Shown one piece after another: positions 12,633 through 13,904 of a stretch of DNA of 13,904 bases; within the stretch, counting starts at the first letter, position 1, and the number at the start of each line of letters is the position of its first letter. This DNA comes from Pirellulales bacterium (GTDB taxonomy: Bacteria > Planctomycetota > Planctomycetia > Pirellulales > Thermoguttaceae), in the NCBI GenBank assembly GCA_030607895.1, contig JAUWJC010000040.1, positions 1-13,904 of the forward strand, given 5' to 3'. Both the position numbers and the translations under genes were made by a program. Under the pieces are notes generated by a model. The model saw nothing but the letters and a program-made list of their open reading frames with translations, was not told the origin of the DNA and searched no databases.

Positions 12633-13904
12633 ATGAAGCGAGAATCCCAGTCGTCGCATACAGAGTCCCAAAAGCCTTCGCGCCGCGAGTTCCTCGCGAT
12701 TGGCGGGAAGGTTGCCGCCGGCTCCGCACTGGCGGGAATAGTAATTCCCCGGGTACACGCCGCCGAGGATAACACCATCAAGCTGGCCCTGGTCGGCTGC
12801 GGAAGTCGCGGCACCGGCGCGGTGGGCAACGCTTTCTCGACCACCGGCGGCCCGGTCAAACTCCACGCCATGGCCGATCTGTTCGGGAATCGTCTCAACG
12901 GCAGTTTGGGCCGGTTGACCAAGCAGTTCAAAGATAAGGTCGACGTGCCTGCTGATCGCCAGTTTGTCGGCTTCGACGCCTACAAGAAGGCAATCGACTG
13001 CCTTGGGCCGGGCGACGTGGTGCTGCTGACCGCTCACGCGGCCTTCCGGCCAATGATGTTCGAGTACGCCGTGAAGAAGGGCGTGAATGTTTTTGCGGAA
13101 AAATCCTTCGCGGCGGACTCGCCTGCCGTGCGCCGCTGGCTCAAGGTCGCCGAGGAGTCGGAGAAAAAGAACCTCAAGGTCGGTGTCGGCTTCATGTGGC
13201 GTCACTCCAAGGCACGGCAGGAGACGATCAAGCGGATTCACGACGGGGCTATCGGCGACGTGCATACGTTGCGGATTTATCGCACCCAGGGGCCGTGTCA
13301 CTGTCCCAAGCGGCCGAAGGATGCCAGCAAGGAATTGGCCCTCCAAATCCAGCGAGCGAGCATGTTCACCTGGGCCTCCAGCGGCATCTTCAGCGAGTTG
13401 CATTGCCACAACGTGGACATTGCCTGCTGGGCCAAAGGGGCCTGGCCGGTGGCGGCACAAGGGTTTGGCGGCCGCTGCTACCCTCGGGCGGGAAACCAGT
13501 TCGATCATTACGCGATCGAGTATACCTTCGCCGACGGCACGAAGTTGTTTGACTTCTGCCGTACCATGAACGGCTGCTGGAACACTTATTCCGACTACGC
13601 TCACGGCTCCAAGGGCTCGGCCCGGATCATGGCCAGTCTGAGAGATCCGAAGCCGGAAATCTACAAAAGCCATAACATGGTCAAGGACCAGATCGCCTGG
13701 GCCTATGGCAAGCCCGACTGCAACCCCTATGACGCCGAGTGGCAGGTGCTCCTGGACGCCATCCGGCAGGACAAGCCGCACAACGAGGCCCGGCGGGCCG
13801 GCGAGGCCCAAGTTGCCACGTTGATGGGCCGCACGGCCACCCACACCGGCCAGTACCTCACCTGGGAGCAGACGCTGAACTCGAACTTCCAATTCGTCAA
13901 GGAC
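12633..13904 (+). CDS. Tat-exported Gfo/Idh/MocA oxidoreductase, 3' partial
   Basis: The frame stays open for 424 codons and leaves the window, probably only a few residues before its end given the family length. AGGAG lies seven bases before the ATG. The twin-arginine signal is SRREFLAIGG (Arg17-Arg18), followed by a hydrophobic stretch and HAAED, so the protein folds in the cytoplasm with its cofactor and is exported. The Rossmann motif LVGCGSRGTG (residues 53-62) binds NAD(P). The family EKP motif reads Ala-Glu-Lys-Ser with Lys157. GIFSELHCHNVDIACWAKGA corresponds to the usual GxxxExxxHxxD segment. Such proteins oxidise or isomerise sugars and polyols; the substrate is unknown. Planctomycetes carry many Tat-exported paralogues. 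A 460-codon frame antisense to this gene is an artefact of base composition. Confidence 0.92.
   Translation, partial: MKRESQSSHTESQKPSRREFLAIGGKVAAGSALAGIVIPRVHAAEDNTIKLALVGCGSRGTGAVGNAFSTTGGPVKLHAMADLFGNRLNGSLGRLTKQFKDKVDVPADRQFVGFDAYKKAIDCLGPGDVVLLTAHAAFRPMMFEYAVKKGVNVFAEKSFAADSPAVRRWLKVAEESEKKNLKVGVGFMWRHSKARQETIKRIHDGAIGDVHTLRIYRTQGPCHCPKRPKDASKELALQIQRASMFTWASSGIFSELHCHNVDIACWAKGAWPVAAQGFGGRCYPRAGNQFDHYAIEYTFADGTKLFDFCRTMNGCWNTYSDYAHGSKGSARIMASLRDPKPEIYKSHNMVKDQIAWAYGKPDCNPYDAEWQVLLDAIRQDKPHNEARRAGEAQVATLMGRTATHTGQYLTWEQTLNSNFQFVKD

Noticed and set aside
12510..13892. A 460-codon open frame on the minus strand
   Set aside because: It lies antisense to the Gfo/Idh/MocA gene, which has a Tat signal, Rossmann motif and ribosome binding site. 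The antisense product has no family pattern and reflects high G+C codon use.

Overview
The window looks like a chromosomal segment of a planctomycete (Planctomycetota, Pirellulales-like). This is inferred from four things: high G+C with many long spurious antisense frames; the mix of gene types (exported Asp-box sialidase, Tat-exported Gfo/Idh/MocA oxidoreductase, thioredoxin-NHL protein); the recurring palindrome GCCGCTTGCGGC; and REP-associated tyrosine transposase (RAYT) debris ending in GGGGACAGTATAC-type inverted repeats. No rRNA, tRNA or CRISPR array was seen.

Left part (1-7400). A 395-base leader holds a polypurine repeat, a perfect hairpin and a good sigma-54 promoter candidate. It precedes a small exported protein with a Gly/Arg/Tyr-rich tail (396-968). 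Facing it is a tight three-gene operon on the minus strand: SDR 3-oxoacyl reductase, fused CoA-transferase of the YdiF type, and acetyl-CoA acetyltransferase. The SDR and CoA-transferase genes overlap as ATGA, and 4 bases separate the CoA-transferase from the thiolase. Together they fit acetoacetyl-CoA / 3-hydroxyacyl-CoA interconversion. Further upstream on the same strand are an exported sialidase-fold protein and an exported class I methyltransferase, the latter behind a near-consensus sigma-70 promoter. A 19-bp perfect inverted repeat lies between the methyltransferase and the divergent yihY gene.

Middle part (8257-10770). Between two house-keeping type genes (yihY and the NHL gene) is an accessory island. 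Its core is what I read as a small integron gene-cassette array without an integrase (CALIN type). Cassette 1 (8610-9024) encodes a three-helix membrane protein. Cassette 2 (9025-10348) encodes a two-helix plus NUDIX-like protein resembling the 2TM-NUDIX (Cap16/Sa_NUDIX) effectors of CBASS-type immunity. Cassette 3 keeps only the first ~19 codons of a probable DNA cytosine-5 methyltransferase before RAYT DNA cuts it off. The case for cassettes rests on exact reciprocity of the 7-base core sites. The inverse core at each cassette's 3' end is the exact reverse complement of the core at its own 5' end (GTTATAC/GTATAAC and GTTGTGC/GCACAAC). Both attC-like sites also fold with the expected extrahelical bases in the left arm. 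A sigma-70 promoter sits just upstream of the first cassette, where a cassette promoter would be expected. RAYT remnants in direct orientation flank the island: a 3' fragment at 8281-8429 and an internally deleted copy with both ends at 10436-10766. Their shared 118 bp could recombine and remove the whole array.

Right part (10773-13904). A thioredoxin-like plus NHL beta-propeller protein starts 6 bases after the RAYT end. It is followed by a Tat-exported Gfo/Idh/MocA oxidoreductase that runs off the window.
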